64,000 nt of DNA. Source: Nonomuraea sp. SBT364 (GTDB lineage Bacteria > Actinomycetota > Actinomycetes > Streptosporangiales > Streptosporangiaceae). The notes beneath the pieces were generated by a model. That model saw only the letters and a list, made by a program, of their open reading frames with translations. It made no database searches and was not told where the DNA came from. A program made the translations under genes and the position numbers. The stretch covers positions 1-64,000 of the forward strand of contig NZ_LAVL01000010.1 of NCBI RefSeq assembly GCF_001083785.1, written 5' to 3'. Shown here one piece after another: positions 50,101 through 61,386 of this stretch. Positions within the stretch are counted from its first letter, which is position 1, and the number at the start of each line of letters is the position of its first letter.

Positions 50101-51057
50101 CGCCAAAAATGCCGACTTAGCCGGAATGTCAGGCAGGCCGGAGATGTCGTGGCGAGCCCGGTCCACCCAGGCGTCCAGCTCGGCGCGGGCCCGAGCCATC
50201 GCCGGGTGCGCCCGCAGCAGCGTGAGCGCCTCGTCGACGTCCTCCTCGGCCACCGGCCCCGACAGCAGGGCGGCGAGCCGCGACGACGGGTCGGCGGCCA
50301 GCGCGTAGAGCACCGGCAGGGTCTTGACGCCTTCGCGCAGGTCGGTGCCGGGCGTCTTGCCCGACTCGGCGGAGGCGGAGGCCACGTCCAGCAGGTCGTC
50401 ACCGAGCTGCCAGGCCACGCCGATCGCCTCGCAGGCCCGGCTGAGCCGCTCCTCGACGTCGGCGGGAGCCCCGGACAGCAGCGCCCCGAACCGGCCGGAG
50501 GCCGCGATGAGCGAGCCGGTCTTGTCGGCCAGCACGCTGATGTAGTGCGCCACCGGGTCGTCGCCGGCCTGCGGCCCCATGGTCTCGCGGATCTGCCCCT
50601 GCACGAGGCGGGAGAACGTCTGCGCCTGGATCCTGATCAGCTCCGGCCCGAGATCGGCCAGCAGGTCGGAAGCCTGGGCGAACAGGTAGTCGCCGGTCAG
50701 GATGGCCACGGTGTTGTCCCACCGGGCGTTGGCCGACGGGGAGCCCCGGCGCACCGGGGCCTCGTCCATGACGTCGTCGTGGTAGAGCGAGCCGAGATGG
50801 GTCAGCTCGATCACCACGGCGCCGGGCACCACGCCCGGCGCCGACGGGTCGCCGAACTGGGCGGCCAGCAGCACCATCAGCGTCCGGAAACGCTTGCCGC
50901 CGGCCTCGATGAGGTGCTTGGACGCCTCCGTGACGAAGGCGTCGTCGCTCTCCACCGACGAGCGCAGCAGCTTCTCCACCGCGGCCAGCCCGTTGGACAC
51001 GTCCTGCGCCAACCGCTCGTCCTCGATGGGAAGGTCAACAACGGGAGGCGCGGACAT
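50068..51057 (-). CDS. Long-chain polyprenyl diphosphate synthase
   Basis: The ATG at 51057 gives 329 residues. The first aspartate-rich motif is DDVMD in LGSLYHDDVMDEAPVRRG and the second is DDLLD in WQLGDDLLDVASA, with GGKRFRTLMVLLAA upstream. These define trans-polyprenyl synthases that extend farnesyl or geranylgeranyl diphosphate. Its position 10 bp after nuoN suggests it makes the side chain of menaquinone, the electron acceptor of complex I in actinobacteria; that link is inference. Chain length cannot be read directly. Confidence 0.92.
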   Translation of the reverse strand: MSAPPVVDLPIEDERLAQDVSNGLAAVEKLLRSSVESDDAFVTEASKHLIEAGGKRFRTLMVLLAAQFGDPSAPGVVPGAVVIELTHLGSLYHDDVMDEAPVRRGSPSANARWDNTVAILTGDYLFAQASDLLADLGPELIRIQAQTFSRLVQGQIRETMGPQAGDDPVAHYISVLADKTGSLIAASGRFGALLSGAPADVEERLSRACEAIGVAWQLGDDLLDVASASAESGKTPGTDLREGVKTLPVLYALAADPSSRLAALLSGPVAEEDVDEALTLLRAHPAMARARAELDAWVDRARHDISGLPDIPAKSAFLALCDYVVERSG

Positions 51058-51067
51058 ATGGGATCCC

Positions 51068-52654
51068 CTATCTAACGAAAAGGCCAGATGCAGCCTGCTG
51101 GGCAAGGTCGAGCACGGGCTCCGGGTACAGCCCGACTCCTACCGTAACCAGCAGCGAGACGGCGATGACCGCCACGGTCCCCGCACTGGGGATCGCGATG
51201 GTCGGGCCGTCGGCCGCCGGCTCGCTGAAGAACATCAGCACGATGACGCGGACGTAGAAGAAGGCCGCGATCGCCGAGGCGATCACACCGACCACGACCA
51301 GCCCGGTCAACCAGTTGCCGAGCGAGTCGCCGGCCTCCGTGGCACTGCCCAGCGCGGCCGTGAACACCGCGTACTTGCCGAAGAACCCGCTGGTCAGCGG
51401 GATACCGGCGAACGCCAGCAGGAAGAAGGCGAACACCCCGGCCAGGATCGGCGACCGCTTGCCCAGCCCGGCCCAGCGCGACAGGTGCCCCGCCTCGCCA
51501 CCGGGATCGCGCACCAGCGTGACCACGGCGAACGCGCCGACCGTGGTGATGCCGTACACGAGCAGGTAGAACAGGATCGCCTGCAGCGAGACCGCGTTGC
51601 CTTCGGGGGTGGCGTAGGTGGCCATGACGCCCACCAGCAGGAAGCCGGCGTGCGCGATCGAGGAGTAGGCCAGCATCCGCTTGATGTCGGTCTGCGTGAT
51701 CGCCAGCACCGCGCCGACGATCATCGTCAGGGCCGCGACGACCCAGATGACCGGCCGCCAGTTCCAGTCCAGGTTGCCCAGCGCCACCCAGAAGACGCGC
51801 AGCAGCGCGCCCACGGCGGCCACCAGCGTGCCGGAGGCCATGAGGGCGGTGATGGGCGTCGGGGCGCCCTGGTAGACGTCCGGCTTCCAGGCCTGGAACG
51901 GCGCCGCGCCGATCTTGAACAGCAGGCCCACGCCGAGCAGCGCGAACCCGATCAGCAGCAGCGGGTCCAGCGCGCCGCCGGTCGACATGGCCTGGCTGAT
52001 CCCGGCGAGCGACACGGTCCCGGCGTACCCGTACAGCATCGCGGTGCCGTACAGGAAGAACGCCGAGGAGAACGCGCCCAGCAGGAAGTACTTCAGCGAG
52101 GCCTCCTGCGACAGCAGGCGGCGACGGCGGGCCAGGCCGCACAGCAGGTACAGCGGCAGCGACATGACCTCGAGGCCGACGAACATGGTCAGCAGGTCGT
52201 TCGCGGCGGGGAACATGAGCATGCCGCCCACCGCGAACAGCGCCAGCGGGTAGACCTCGGTGTGCGCGCTGCCGGACCGCTCGGCCTCCTCCTCGTCGGC
52301 GCTGCCGGGCACCGCGGCCGCCGAGGCGACGAAGTGGCCCTCGTCGTTGATCAGCAGCACGCAGACGACCGACAGGACGAGGATGACGCCCCAGATGAAC
52401 AGCGCCGGCCCGTCGACCGCGAGCGCGCCCATGGCGACCGGCTCGGACGGCACGTCGCCGCCGACCACGGTCAGGATCACCAGGGCGAACGCGCCGACCA
52501 GGCTGAGCAGCGTGAGCGGCACCTGGATCGACTTACGCAGGTAGCGGGGCGCGAACGCCTCCACGAGCACGCCGACGATGGCGGCCGCGAACACGAGCAG
52601 CAGCGGCGCCAGCGTGCCGTACTCGATCGTCGGCGTCTCGATGACGGGGTTCAC
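51068..52654 (-). CDS. nuoN: NADH-quinone oxidoreductase subunit N
   Basis: A 528-residue protein with about 14 membrane helices. MSLPLYLLCGLARRRRLLSQEASLKYFLLGAFSSAFFLYG and KRMLAYSSIAHAGFLLVGVMA are family blocks of the antiporter-like subunits, with the conserved lysines of the proton path. NuoN is one of three such proton-pumping subunits of complex I. Its start overlaps the nuoM stop (ATGA). It is the last nuo gene, followed after 10 bp by the polyprenyl synthase. Confidence 0.95.
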   Translation of the reverse strand: MNPVIETPTIEYGTLAPLLLVFAAAIVGVLVEAFAPRYLRKSIQVPLTLLSLVGAFALVILTVVGGDVPSEPVAMGALAVDGPALFIWGVILVLSVVCVLLINDEGHFVASAAAVPGSADEEEAERSGSAHTEVYPLALFAVGGMLMFPAANDLLTMFVGLEVMSLPLYLLCGLARRRRLLSQEASLKYFLLGAFSSAFFLYGTAMLYGYAGTVSLAGISQAMSTGGALDPLLLIGFALLGVGLLFKIGAAPFQAWKPDVYQGAPTPITALMASGTLVAAVGALLRVFWVALGNLDWNWRPVIWVVAALTMIVGAVLAITQTDIKRMLAYSSIAHAGFLLVGVMATYATPEGNAVSLQAILFYLLVYGITTVGAFAVVTLVRDPGGEAGHLSRWAGLGKRSPILAGVFAFFLLAFAGIPLTSGFFGKYAVFTAALGSATEAGDSLGNWLTGLVVVGVIASAIAAFFYVRVIVLMFFSEPAADGPTIAIPSAGTVAVIAVSLLVTVGVGLYPEPVLDLAQQAASGLFVR

Positions 52655-54216
52655 TGACCGGCTCCCTTCTCAGCGATAGCCGGGTTGTCGACCTGCACGT
52701 TGGACAGCGTGCTGGTCACCGCGGGTGTGATCACATCGAGCAGCGGCTTGGGGAAGAACCCGAAGCCGATGATCAGGGCGACCAGCGGCGCGAGCACCCA
52801 CACCTCGCGCGCGTTCAGGTCCTTGAACGCCTTGACCGGCTCGGCGGTCGGCCCGTTGAGCGTGCGCTGCACCATCCACAGGATGTAGACGGCGGCCAGG
52901 ATGACGGCCACCGCGGAGACGATCGCCGCCACGGTCAGCGCCCCCGACCCGAAGGCCGGGCTGGAGTACGTGCCGATCATCACCATGAACTCGCTGACGA
53001 ACGAGGACAGCCCCGGCAGCGAGAGCCCGGCCAGACCGGCGATCAGGAAGAAGCCGGCCAGCAGCGGCGTGACCTTCTGCGCGCCGCCGTAGTCGGCGAT
53101 GTGCGGCGAGCCGCGCCTGGCGATGAGGAACCCGGCGGCCAGGAACAGCGCGCCGGTCGCGAAGCCGTGGTTGACCATGTAGAGGGCCGCGCCCTCCTGG
53201 GCCACCTGCGACATGGCGAACACGCCCATGACGATGAAGCCGAAGTGCGAGATCGACGTGTAGGCGATCAGGCGCTTCATGTCGGTCTGGCCGATGGCCA
53301 CGATCGCGCCGTAGATGATGCTGATGACCGCGAGCACGATGATCGGCATGGTGAACGCCTTGGCCGCGTCCGGGAACAGCTCCAGGCAGAACCGGAGCAT
53401 CCCGTACGTGCCCACCTTGTCCAGCACGCCCACCAGCAGCACGGCGGCGCCGGCCGGAGCCTGCGCGGCCGCGTCGGGCAGCCAGGTGTGCACCGGCCAG
53501 AGCGGCGCCTTGATCGCGAACGCGATGAAGAAGCCCGCGAACAGCCACTTCTGCGTCGCCGGGTCCTGGATGACGCCGACGAGCTCGGGGAACATGAACG
53601 TGCCCTTGCCCGCCACGACGTACAGCCCGATGACCGCGACCAGCATGAGCAGGCCGCCGAAGAGCGAGTACAGCAGGAACTTGACCGCCGCGTAGGACCG
53701 CTGCGCCCCGCCGTAGGACCCGATCATGAAGTACATCGGGATCAGCATGGCTTCGAAGAAGACGTAGAACAGGAAGATGTCGGTCGCCGCGAAGACGCCG
53801 ATCATCATCGCTTCGAGCACGAGCAGCAGCGAGAAGTACGTCTTCACCGACCGCTTGGGCGCGACCACGGTGCCGTCGGCGGCCTTGACGCCGGAGGCGT
53901 CGTGCCACGAGGCGAGCACCACGATCGGCACCAGCACGGCCGACAGGGCGATCAGCACCAGCGCGATGCCGTCGACGCCCACTCCGAAGTGCACCCCGAA
54001 GCTCGGGATCCAGTCGTAGGTGGCCGCGAACTTGAACCGGTCACCGGGGGCGCCGGTGAACTGGAACGCCATGACGAGCGTCAGCGCCAGCACGACCAGC
54101 GAGACCAGCAGCGTGACCTGCTTGGCCAGCTTGTCGCTGCCCTTGGGAAGCAGCGCTACCACGATGGCGCCCAGCACGGGCACCACCATGAGTATCGGGA
54201 GCCAGAGTGACGACAT
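52651..54216 (-). CDS. nuoM: NADH-quinone oxidoreductase subunit M
   Basis: The 521-residue protein from ATG 54216 (SSLWLPILMVVPVLGAIV) has about 14 helices. YVFFEAMLIPMYFMIG, PVHTWLPDAAAQAPAGAAVLL and KRLIAYTSISHFGFIVMGV are conserved NuoM segments with proton-channel Lys and Glu residues. It shares one base with the nuoL stop (TGATG). An open frame continues upstream but runs inside nuoL in another frame. Confidence 0.95.
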   Translation of the reverse strand: MSSLWLPILMVVPVLGAIVVALLPKGSDKLAKQVTLLVSLVVLALTLVMAFQFTGAPGDRFKFAATYDWIPSFGVHFGVGVDGIALVLIALSAVLVPIVVLASWHDASGVKAADGTVVAPKRSVKTYFSLLLVLEAMMIGVFAATDIFLFYVFFEAMLIPMYFMIGSYGGAQRSYAAVKFLLYSLFGGLLMLVAVIGLYVVAGKGTFMFPELVGVIQDPATQKWLFAGFFIAFAIKAPLWPVHTWLPDAAAQAPAGAAVLLVGVLDKVGTYGMLRFCLELFPDAAKAFTMPIIVLAVISIIYGAIVAIGQTDMKRLIAYTSISHFGFIVMGVFAMSQVAQEGAALYMVNHGFATGALFLAAGFLIARRGSPHIADYGGAQKVTPLLAGFFLIAGLAGLSLPGLSSFVSEFMVMIGTYSSPAFGSGALTVAAIVSAVAVILAAVYILWMVQRTLNGPTAEPVKAFKDLNAREVWVLAPLVALIIGFGFFPKPLLDVITPAVTSTLSNVQVDNPAIAEKGAGQ

Positions 54217-56132
54217 CAGATGTTCCCAACGAGGAGCAGGGCGCCGGTCAGCAGGGCGGCGCCGATCAGGATGGACAACGCGTACGTTCTGGCGAAGCCC
54301 GTCTGGAGCCGCCGCAGGCGCCCTGAGCTCCCCCCGATGCCCGCGGCCAGGCCGTTGACCAGCCCGTCGATGCCACGGTTGTCGAAGTACACCGCGATGC
54401 GGGTCAGCCACTGGCCGGGGCGCATGAACAGCGACTCGTTGAGCGCGTCGCCGTACAGGTCACGCCGGGCGAAGGTGGTGAGGAACGAGCCGCGCGGCTG
54501 CACGGCCGGCACCTGGGCGCGGCCGTACTTCATCCACGCGATGGCCGCGCCGACGGCCACCAGCGCCAAGGTGGACAGGCCCACCGTGGTGGTGCTGAAC
54601 AGGTGCGGGACGGGCACGTGCTCCGGCATGCCCACGGCGGGGGCCAGGAAGTGCATGAGCCTGTTGTCCATGATGAGGAAGTAGCCGAGCACGATCGAGC
54701 CGATGGACAGCAGGATCAGCGGCACGGTCATCACCGAGGGCGACTCGTGCGGGTGCGCGTCCTTGTCCCAGCGCTTCTCGCCGAAGAACGTCATGAAGAT
54801 CATGCGGGACATGTAGAAGCCGGTGATGCCGGCGCCGAGGACGGCCAGCCAGCCCATCCAGGCGCCGTGCTCCATGGCCGTCTCGATGATCCCGTCCTTG
54901 GTGTAGAAGCCGGACAGGAACGGGAACCCGATGATGGCCAGGTAGCCGACGATGAACGTGGCGAAGGTGACCGGCATGTACTTGCGGAGCCCGCCGTACT
55001 TGCGCATGTCGACCTCGTCGTTCATGCCGTGCATGACCGAGCCGGCGCCGAGGAACATGTCGGCCTTGAAGAAGCCGTGCGCGATCAGGTGCGCGATGGC
55101 GAAGGCGTAGCCCGCCGGGCCGAGGCCCGCGCCGAGCATCATGTAACCGATCTGCGACATCGTCGAGCCGGCCAGGCCCTTCTTGATGTCGTCCTTGGCA
55201 CAACCGATGATCGCACCGGCGAGCAGCGTGGCCACGCCGACGATGGTGACGACCAGCGAGGCGACGTCGGAGGCCTCGAAGAAGACGCCCGAGCGGACCA
55301 CCAGGTAGACGCCGGCGGTGACCATGGTCGCGGCGTGGATGAGGGCCGAGACCGGGGTCGGGCCCTCCATCGCGTCCAGGAGCCAGGACTGCAGCGGGAG
55401 CTGCGCCGACTTGCCGCACGCGCCGAGGAGCAGCAGCAGGCCGATCGCGGTGAGCGTGCCGTTGGACGCGGTGCCGATCTGCTCGGCGCCCAGGTCCTTG
55501 AAGGCCAGCGAGCCGAACGACGTCCAGATGACGAACATGCCGACCAGCAGCCCGAAGTCGCCGACGCGGTTGACCACGAACGCCTTCTTGGCCGCGACCG
55601 CCGCCGACGGCTTGAACTGCCAGAACCCGATGAGCAGGTACGAGGCCAGGCCGACGCCCTCCCAGCCGATGAACAGCCCGACGTAGTTGTCGGACAGCAC
55701 CAGCAGGAGCATTGCGGCCACGAACAGGTTCAGGTAGGAGAAGAACCTGCGCCGGTCGGGGTCGTGCGACATGTAGCCGATCGAGTAGATGTGGATCAGC
55801 GATCCGACACCGGTGATCAGCAGCGCGAAGCTGATCGACAGGGGGTCGACGAGCAGCCCCATGTTGAGCTTCATGCTGGGGATGAACTCATACAGCGTCA
55901 CGGCCTGACGGCGCTGATCCTCGCCGAGCCCGAGCAGCTCGACGAACGCCAGCACCGCCACGGCGAACGAGGCCAAGGACATGACCACGCCCAGCAGATG
56001 GCCCCACCGGTTGGTGAACCGGTTGAAGACCAGCAGGATGAACGCCCCCAGCAACGGGAGGGCGATCATCAGCCAGGACATGCCGATCGCGCCACCAGCG
56101 GTGTGCTGGATGATCTCAGCAGGAGATTCCAC
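54216..56132 (-). CDS. nuoL: NADH-quinone oxidoreductase subunit L
   Basis: A 638-residue membrane protein. [45 protein letters not shown] and [16 protein letters not shown] are the standard NuoL blocks, and the C-terminal part contains the long lateral helix region plus a final anchor. It is the distal proton pump of complex I. The nuoK gene lies 10 bp upstream. Confidence 0.95.
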   Translation of the reverse strand: MESPAEIIQHTAGGAIGMSWLMIALPLLGAFILLVFNRFTNRWGHLLGVVMSLASFAVAVLAFVELLGLGEDQRRQAVTLYEFIPSMKLNMGLLVDPLSISFALLITGVGSLIHIYSIGYMSHDPDRRRFFSYLNLFVAAMLLLVLSDNYVGLFIGWEGVGLASYLLIGFWQFKPSAAVAAKKAFVVNRVGDFGLLVGMFVIWTSFGSLAFKDLGAEQIGTASNGTLTAIGLLLLLGACGKSAQLPLQSWLLDAMEGPTPVSALIHAATMVTAGVYLVVRSGVFFEASDVASLVVTIVGVATLLAGAIIGCAKDDIKKGLAGSTMSQIGYMMLGAGLGPAGYAFAIAHLIAHGFFKADMFLGAGSVMHGMNDEVDMRKYGGLRKYMPVTFATFIVGYLAIIGFPFLSGFYTKDGIIETAMEHGAWMGWLAVLGAGITGFYMSRMIFMTFFGEKRWDKDAHPHESPSVMTVPLILLSIGSIVLGYFLIMDNRLMHFLAPAVGMPEHVPVPHLFSTTTVGLSTLALVAVGAAIAWMKYGRAQVPAVQPRGSFLTTFARRDLYGDALNESLFMRPGQWLTRIAVYFDNRGIDGLVNGLAAGIGGSSGRLRRLQTGFARTYALSILIGAALLTGALLLVGNI

Positions 56133-56142
56133 CAGTCACCTC

Positions 56143-56439
56143 TTAGTACTTCAGCAGGTTGGCGTCGTCGACCGACGCGGACCTGCGGGTTCGGAAGATC
56201 GTCACGATGATGGCCAGGCCGACCACGACCTCGGCCGCGGCCACCACCATCACGAAGAACGCGATGATCTGGCCTTCGAGGTTGCCCACCTGCCTGGCGA
56301 ACGTGACGAACGCCAGGTTGCAGGCGTTGAGCATGAGCTCCACGCACATGAACACGACGATCGCGTTGCGCCTGATCAGCACGCCCATGGCGCCGATCGC
56401 GAACAGCAGGCCCGACAGGATGAGGTAATGCGTGGTCAC
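56143..56439 (-). CDS. nuoK: NADH-quinone oxidoreductase subunit K
   Basis: A 98-residue protein with three membrane helices. The conserved glutamates lie in [19 protein letters not shown] and in [19 protein letters not shown]. It is essential to the central proton path of complex I. It starts at GTG, overlapping the nuoJ stop (GTGA). Confidence 0.95.
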   Translation of the reverse strand: MTTHYLILSGLLFAIGAMGVLIRRNAIVVFMCVELMLNACNLAFVTFARQVGNLEGQIIAFFVMVVAAAEVVVGLAIIVTIFRTRRSASVDDANLLKY

Positions 56440-57194
56440 TTGGACTCCTCCTCGGCCCGGTGCTTGATGGCCTCGGCGAGCTTGGGATCCTCGGGCAGGT
56501 GCCCATGCTCCACGTCGTAGCGGGCGATGTAGCGGTTGACCGAGGACTCGGCCACCGACCCGTCGGGCAGCAGCGCCGGCATGTCGATGGCGTTGCCGGT
56601 CGCGTACGTGCCCGGGCCGGGCAGCGGCGACGGGCGGTCGCCGAGGAAGCGGGCCTTGGACAGGTCCTTCTGCGTGGCCTTCTTGGTCGTCCGCTCGCGG
56701 TGCGCCAGCACCATCGCGGCGAGCGCGGCGGTGATGAGCAGCGCCGAGGTGATCTCGAAGGCGAAGACGTACTTGGTGAACAACAGCAGCGCGATCGAGC
56801 GGATGTATCCGCCCTGACCGGTCGCCATCGCCAGGCCCGTCTGCGGAGCGAAGATCGCGTTGCCCACGGCCAGGATGACCAGCGCGGCGAAGCCGACGCC
56901 CGCGATGATCGCCCAGAACCGCTGGCCCCGGAGTGTCTCGACCAGAGAGTCGGAGGAGTCGACGCCGACCAGCATGAGCACGAACAGGAACAGCATCATG
57001 ACGGCGCCGGTGTAGACGATGATCTGCACCGCGGCCAGGAAGGGAGCGTCCTGCACGGCGTAGAGCACCGCGAGGCAGAGCATCACGGTGCCGAGCATCA
57101 GCGCCGAGTAGACGGCCTTCCGGTTGAAGACCATGCTGAGCGCCGCGCCGACGGATACGACGGCGAGCACCCAGAAAGTGATGGTCTCACCCAT
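56436..57194 (-). CDS. nuoJ: NADH-quinone oxidoreductase subunit J
   Basis: A 252-residue protein with five membrane helices in the first 165 residues ([54 protein letters not shown], the conserved pi-bulge helix region). A hydrophilic C-terminal extension of about 80 residues ([16 protein letters not shown] onward), longer than in enteric NuoJ, follows; such extensions are common in actinobacteria. The start overlaps the nuoI stop by 8 bp. Confidence 0.94.
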   Translation of the reverse strand: MGETITFWVLAVVSVGAALSMVFNRKAVYSALMLGTVMLCLAVLYAVQDAPFLAAVQIIVYTGAVMMLFLFVLMLVGVDSSDSLVETLRGQRFWAIIAGVGFAALVILAVGNAIFAPQTGLAMATGQGGYIRSIALLLFTKYVFAFEITSALLITAALAAMVLAHRERTTKKATQKDLSKARFLGDRPSPLPGPGTYATGNAIDMPALLPDGSVAESSVNRYIARYDVEHGHLPEDPKLAEAIKHRAEEESK

Positions 57195-57702
57195 TGGTCC
57201 GTCCCAGCCGGTAGTAGTCCTCTTCGGTCTCGCCGAGCCGCATGGGGTGCGGCGGCTGCTCCATGCCCTGGGTGAGCGGCGCGAGGAGCATCTCCTTGGT
57301 GAAGATGAGGCTCTCGCGGCTGCTGTCGGCGAGCTCGTACTCGTTGGTCATGGTCAGCGCCCGGGTCGGGCACGCCTCGATGCACAGGCCGCACAGGATG
57401 CACCGCAGATAGTTGATCTGGTAGGTGCGCCCGTAGCGCTCGCCCGGCGAGAAGCGCTCCTCGTCGGTGTTGTCGGCGCCTTCCACGTAGATGGCGTCGG
57501 CGGGACACGCCCACGCGCACAGCTCGCAGCCGACGCACTTCTCCAGCCCGTCAGGCCAGCGGTTGAGCTGGTGCCGCCCGTGGAAGCGAGGGGCCGTCGG
57601 CCGCTTCTCCTCCGGGTAGTTGGTCGTGACGGGCTTTTTGAACATCGTGTGGAAGGTGACCCCGAAGCCCTTGACGGGGTTCAGCCAATCAGTTAGTCCC
57701 AC
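57187..57702 (-). CDS. nuoI: NADH-quinone oxidoreductase subunit I
   Basis: A 171-residue ferredoxin-like subunit with two 4Fe-4S motifs, [16 protein letters not shown] and [16 protein letters not shown], which bind clusters N6a and N6b. These pass electrons toward the quinone site. The gene overlaps nuoH by 14 bp at its start and nuoJ by 8 bp at its end. Confidence 0.96.
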   Translation of the reverse strand: MGLTDWLNPVKGFGVTFHTMFKKPVTTNYPEEKRPTAPRFHGRHQLNRWPDGLEKCVGCELCAWACPADAIYVEGADNTDEERFSPGERYGRTYQINYLRCILCGLCIEACPTRALTMTNEYELADSSRESLIFTKEMLLAPLTQGMEQPPHPMRLGETEEDYYRLGRTNG

Positions 57703-59002
57703 TGGGAATCTCCTTGTGCTGCACCCCGTGGTAGTGCGGCAGATCGAGCGGCGGCACAGGGAAGCCGCCTGCCGTCGGCTCGTTGGACAGCTCCTCGAAC
57801 TCGGCTTCGACCTCCGCCTTCCTGGCTTCCTTGCGCCGCTGGTTCACGGTGTCGAACCGCATCCAGATGGCCAGCGCCCCGACGACGATGATCACACCGA
57901 GCCCGGCGGAGACGTACACGTCGCCTTCGAAGGTGCCGTTGTTCACGAAGATGACGTTGCGAACGGCGGCGACGAGAAGGATCCACGCCAGGTTGACCGG
58001 GATCAGGACCTTCCAGCCGAGCGACATGAGCTGGTCGTACCGTACACGCGGCAGCGAAGCGCGCACCCAGACGATGAAGCAGAACGTCAGCACGAACTTG
58101 ATGAAGAACCAGAGCACCGGCACCCAGCCCGTGTGCGCCCACTCCCACGACATCGGGAGCGGTGCCCGCCAGCCGCCCATGAACAGCGTCACGGCGATGC
58201 CCGAGGCGGTGAAGGTGTGCAGGTACTCGCCCATCATGATCAGGGCGAACTTCAGCGACGAGGAGTATTCCGTCTGGAACCCGCCGACCAGCTCGCCCTC
58301 ACCCTCGGGCAGGTCGAACGGGATGCGGGCCGCCTCGCCGAACATGCAGACCACGTAGACCAGGAACGAGGGCAGCAGCAGCACCGCGTACCAGGTCTGC
58401 TGCTGCGCCGCGACGATCTCCGAGGTGGACAGCGTCCCGGCGAACAGGAAGATCGCCACGAACGACAGGCCCATGGCGATCTCGTACGAGACCACCTGCG
58501 CCGCCGACCGCAGACCGCCGAGCAGCGCGTACGGCGAGCGCGACGACCAGCCGGCGAGCACCACCCCGTAGACCGAGATGGCGCCCATGGCCAGCATGAA
58601 CAGCACGGCCACGGGCAGGTCGACGAGCTGCAGCGGCGTCTGCACGCCGAACAGGTTGACCATCGGCCCGAACGGCACGATGGAGAAGGCCAGGAAGGCC
58701 GGGATCACCATGATGACCGGGGCCAGCAGGTAGAGCACCTTGTCCACGGTCCGCGGGAAGATGTCTTCCTTCAGGCCCATCTTGAGGCCGTCGGCCACCG
58801 ACTGGAGCAGGCCGAACTTGCCCGCCCGGTTGGGGCCGTAGCGGTGCTGCATCCGGGAGATGAGCTTGCGCTCGAACCAGACGCCGAACAGGATGCCCAG
58901 CATCAGGAAGACGAACAGCATCACCGCCTTGATGATGATGATCCAGAGCGGGTCCTTGCCGAAGTTTTCCAGGGTCGGACTGGCCGCGAGAACGAAGGTC
59001 AT
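57689..59002 (-). CDS. nuoH: NADH-quinone oxidoreductase subunit H
   Basis: A 437-residue membrane protein with about eight helices. [32 protein letters not shown] and [22 protein letters not shown] are classical NuoH segments forming the quinone chamber. A charged C-terminal tail of about 60 residues, typical of actinobacterial NuoH, follows. Its start overlaps the nuoG stop by 4 bp. Confidence 0.96.
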   Translation of the reverse strand: MTFVLAASPTLENFGKDPLWIIIIKAVMLFVFLMLGILFGVWFERKLISRMQHRYGPNRAGKFGLLQSVADGLKMGLKEDIFPRTVDKVLYLLAPVIMVIPAFLAFSIVPFGPMVNLFGVQTPLQLVDLPVAVLFMLAMGAISVYGVVLAGWSSRSPYALLGGLRSAAQVVSYEIAMGLSFVAIFLFAGTLSTSEIVAAQQQTWYAVLLLPSFLVYVVCMFGEAARIPFDLPEGEGELVGGFQTEYSSSLKFALIMMGEYLHTFTASGIAVTLFMGGWRAPLPMSWEWAHTGWVPVLWFFIKFVLTFCFIVWVRASLPRVRYDQLMSLGWKVLIPVNLAWILLVAAVRNVIFVNNGTFEGDVYVSAGLGVIIVVGALAIWMRFDTVNQRRKEARKAEVEAEFEELSNEPTAGGFPVPPLDLPHYHGVQHKEIPSGTN

Positions 59003-61386
59003 GAGGCGCTCCCGATGGTGACGATGTCGCCGGCCACCGCGCCGAGGTCGCGCGTGACCGAGCAGCCGCCCGAGTTCGACGGCACCCAGACCACCCGGTC
59101 GGGCAGGTCGGCGATGCGGACGGGCAGCGTGACCGCGTTGGGCCCGGGACCTCCGACGACGACCTTGTCACCGTCGGCGACGCCGATCTCCGCGGCCGTG
59201 CTCGCCGAGAGCAGCGCCTCGGCGTCACGTGCGGTGCCCGCCAGGTACGGCTCGCCGTCCTGGAGGCGGCCGTCGTCGAGCAGCAGGTGCCAGGTCGCCA
59301 GCACGGCCCCGGCGGCGGCGGGGGTCGCGGGCGAGCCGGTGGCGACGGCCGGGGCCGCGACGCGGGTGCCGCGGTAGGAGCCGATGCCCGACAGCTCGCG
59401 GCGGGCCGCCTTGGCGTCCGGCAGGCCCAGGTGCACGTCCATCCGGTCGGCCAGGTCGCCGATCACGGCCAGGTCGCTGCGCAGGCCGGGCACCTTCAGC
59501 GGGGCCTCGAACGAGCGGCCCCTGCCCTCCCAGTTGACGAACGTGCCGCTCTTCTCCTGGACGGTGGCCACCGGCAGCACGACGTCGGCCCGGTCGGTGA
59601 CGGCGCTGGCGCGCGTCTCCAGGCTGACGATGAACGGCGTGTTCTCCAGCGCCTCCAGCGCGAGCGCGGGGGCGGCCAGGTCGTAGGGGTCGACGCCGGC
59701 CACGACCAGCGCGTCGAGCTCCCCGTCGCGGGCGGCGGCGAGCATCGCGTCGGTGTCGCGGCCCGGCGTGGCGGGCAGCGAGGAGACGTTCCAGGCCCGG
59801 GCGATCTCCGCCCTGGCGCTCTCGTCGTCGACCGGGCGGCCGATCGGCAGCAGGTTGGGCAGCGCGCCCGCCTCGACGGCGCCGCGCTCACCGGCCCTGC
59901 GCGGGACCCAGGCGAGGCGGGCGCCGGAGGCGGCGCCGAGCCGGTCCAGCTCCGGCAGCGCGCCGGGCACCGTGGCCAGGCGCTCGCCGGCGAGCACGAT
60001 CGTGCCCTCGGCCAGCGTCCCGACGAGCTCGCCGATCGCGTCGGCCTCCCCGCCCGGCGCGGTGCGGATGAGCGTGCCGCCCATCTTGGCCAGGCCGTTG
60101 GTGGCGAACGGGGCTATCGCGGTGACCTTGAGCCCGCGCTTCTGCCACGCCTTGCGCAGGCGCAGGAAGACGATCGGCGACTCCTCCTCGGGCTCGAACC
60201 CGACGAGCAGCACCGCGGGCGCGCTCTCCAGGTCGGCGTAGGAGACCTCGATCCCCTTGCCGGCGACCGCGTGCGCGAGGAAGCGGGCCTCCTCGGCGGA
60301 GTGCGGCCGGGCGCGGAAGTCGATGTCGTTGGAGCCGAGCGCGAGCCTGGCGAACTTGGCGTAGGCGTAGGCGTCCTCGACGGTGACCCGGCCGCCGACC
60401 AGCACACCGGCCTTGCCGCGGGCGGCGGCCAGGCCCTGGGCGGCGACGCTCAGCGCCTCCGGCCACGAGGCGGGCACGAGCACGCCCTCCTCGTCGCGGA
60501 CCAGCGGCGTCCTGAGGCGGTCGGGCTGCGTGGCGTAGGAGAACGCCCAGCGGCCCTTGTCGCAGTTCCACTCCTCGTTGACCTGCGGGTCGTTGCCGGC
60601 CAGGCGGCGGGTGACACGGCCGCGCCGGTGGTCGGTGCGCAGGCTGCACCCGGAGGCGCAGTGCTCGCACGCGCTCGGCGTGGACACCAGGTCGAACGGG
60701 CGGGCCCGGAACCGGTAGGCGGCGCCGGTCAGCGCGCCCACCGGGCAGATCTGCACCGTGTTGCCCGAGAAGTAGGACTGGAACGGCTCGCCGTCGGCGA
60801 CGCCCACCTGCTCCTTGGCCCCGCGCTCGAAGAACTCGATGAACGGGTCGCCGGCGATCTGGTCGGAGAAGCGGATGCAGCGCGCGCACTGCACGCAGCG
60901 CTCACGGTCGAGCAGCACCTGGGTGGACAGCGGCAGCGGCTTGGCGAACGTCCGCTTCTGCTCCTGGAACCGCGACTCGCCCTGGCCGTTGGACATGGCC
61001 TGGTTCTGCAGCGGGCACTCGCCGCCCTTGTCGCAGACCGGGCAGTCGAGCGGGTGGTTGAGGAGCAGGAACTCCATCGCCGCGCGCTGCGCCTTCTCGG
61101 CGACCGGCGAGGTGAGCTGGGTCTGCACGACCATGCCCTCGGCGACCTCGATCGCGCAGGACGGCTGCGGCTTGGGGAAGCCGCGGCCGTTGCCCGCGTC
61201 GGGGATGTCGACCAGGCACTGGCGGCAGTTGGCCGCCGGGTCGAGCAGCGGGTGGTCGCAGAACCTGGGGATCTGGATGCCCAGCAGCTCGGCCGCCCTG
61301 ATGATCAGCGTGCCCTTGGGGACGCTGACCTGGAACCCGTCGATCGTGAGGGTCACCAGGGTGGTCTCAGTTTCTGTCACGGTCAC
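58999..61386 (-). CDS. nuoG: NADH-quinone oxidoreductase subunit G
   Basis: A 795-residue protein. The N-terminal ferredoxin domain has C43, C54 and C57 ([17 protein letters not shown]). [13 protein letters not shown] with the preceding His, [14 protein letters not shown] and CEHCASGC bind further iron-sulfur clusters. The rest is a molybdopterin-oxidoreductase-like domain without cofactor, as in other NuoG. It sits in the peripheral arm. The start overlaps the nuoF stop by 4 bp. Confidence 0.96.
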   Translation of the reverse strand: MTVTETETTLVTLTIDGFQVSVPKGTLIIRAAELLGIQIPRFCDHPLLDPAANCRQCLVDIPDAGNGRGFPKPQPSCAIEVAEGMVVQTQLTSPVAEKAQRAAMEFLLLNHPLDCPVCDKGGECPLQNQAMSNGQGESRFQEQKRTFAKPLPLSTQVLLDRERCVQCARCIRFSDQIAGDPFIEFFERGAKEQVGVADGEPFQSYFSGNTVQICPVGALTGAAYRFRARPFDLVSTPSACEHCASGCSLRTDHRRGRVTRRLAGNDPQVNEEWNCDKGRWAFSYATQPDRLRTPLVRDEEGVLVPASWPEALSVAAQGLAAARGKAGVLVGGRVTVEDAYAYAKFARLALGSNDIDFRARPHSAEEARFLAHAVAGKGIEVSYADLESAPAVLLVGFEPEEESPIVFLRLRKAWQKRGLKVTAIAPFATNGLAKMGGTLIRTAPGGEADAIGELVGTLAEGTIVLAGERLATVPGALPELDRLGAASGARLAWVPRRAGERGAVEAGALPNLLPIGRPVDDESARAEIARAWNVSSLPATPGRDTDAMLAAARDGELDALVVAGVDPYDLAAPALALEALENTPFIVSLETRASAVTDRADVVLPVATVQEKSGTFVNWEGRGRSFEAPLKVPGLRSDLAVIGDLADRMDVHLGLPDAKAARRELSGIGSYRGTRVAAPAVATGSPATPAAAGAVLATWHLLLDDGRLQDGEPYLAGTARDAEALLSASTAAEIGVADGDKVVVGGPGPNAVTLPVRIADLPDRVVWVPSNSGGCSVTRDLGAVAGDIVTIGSAS

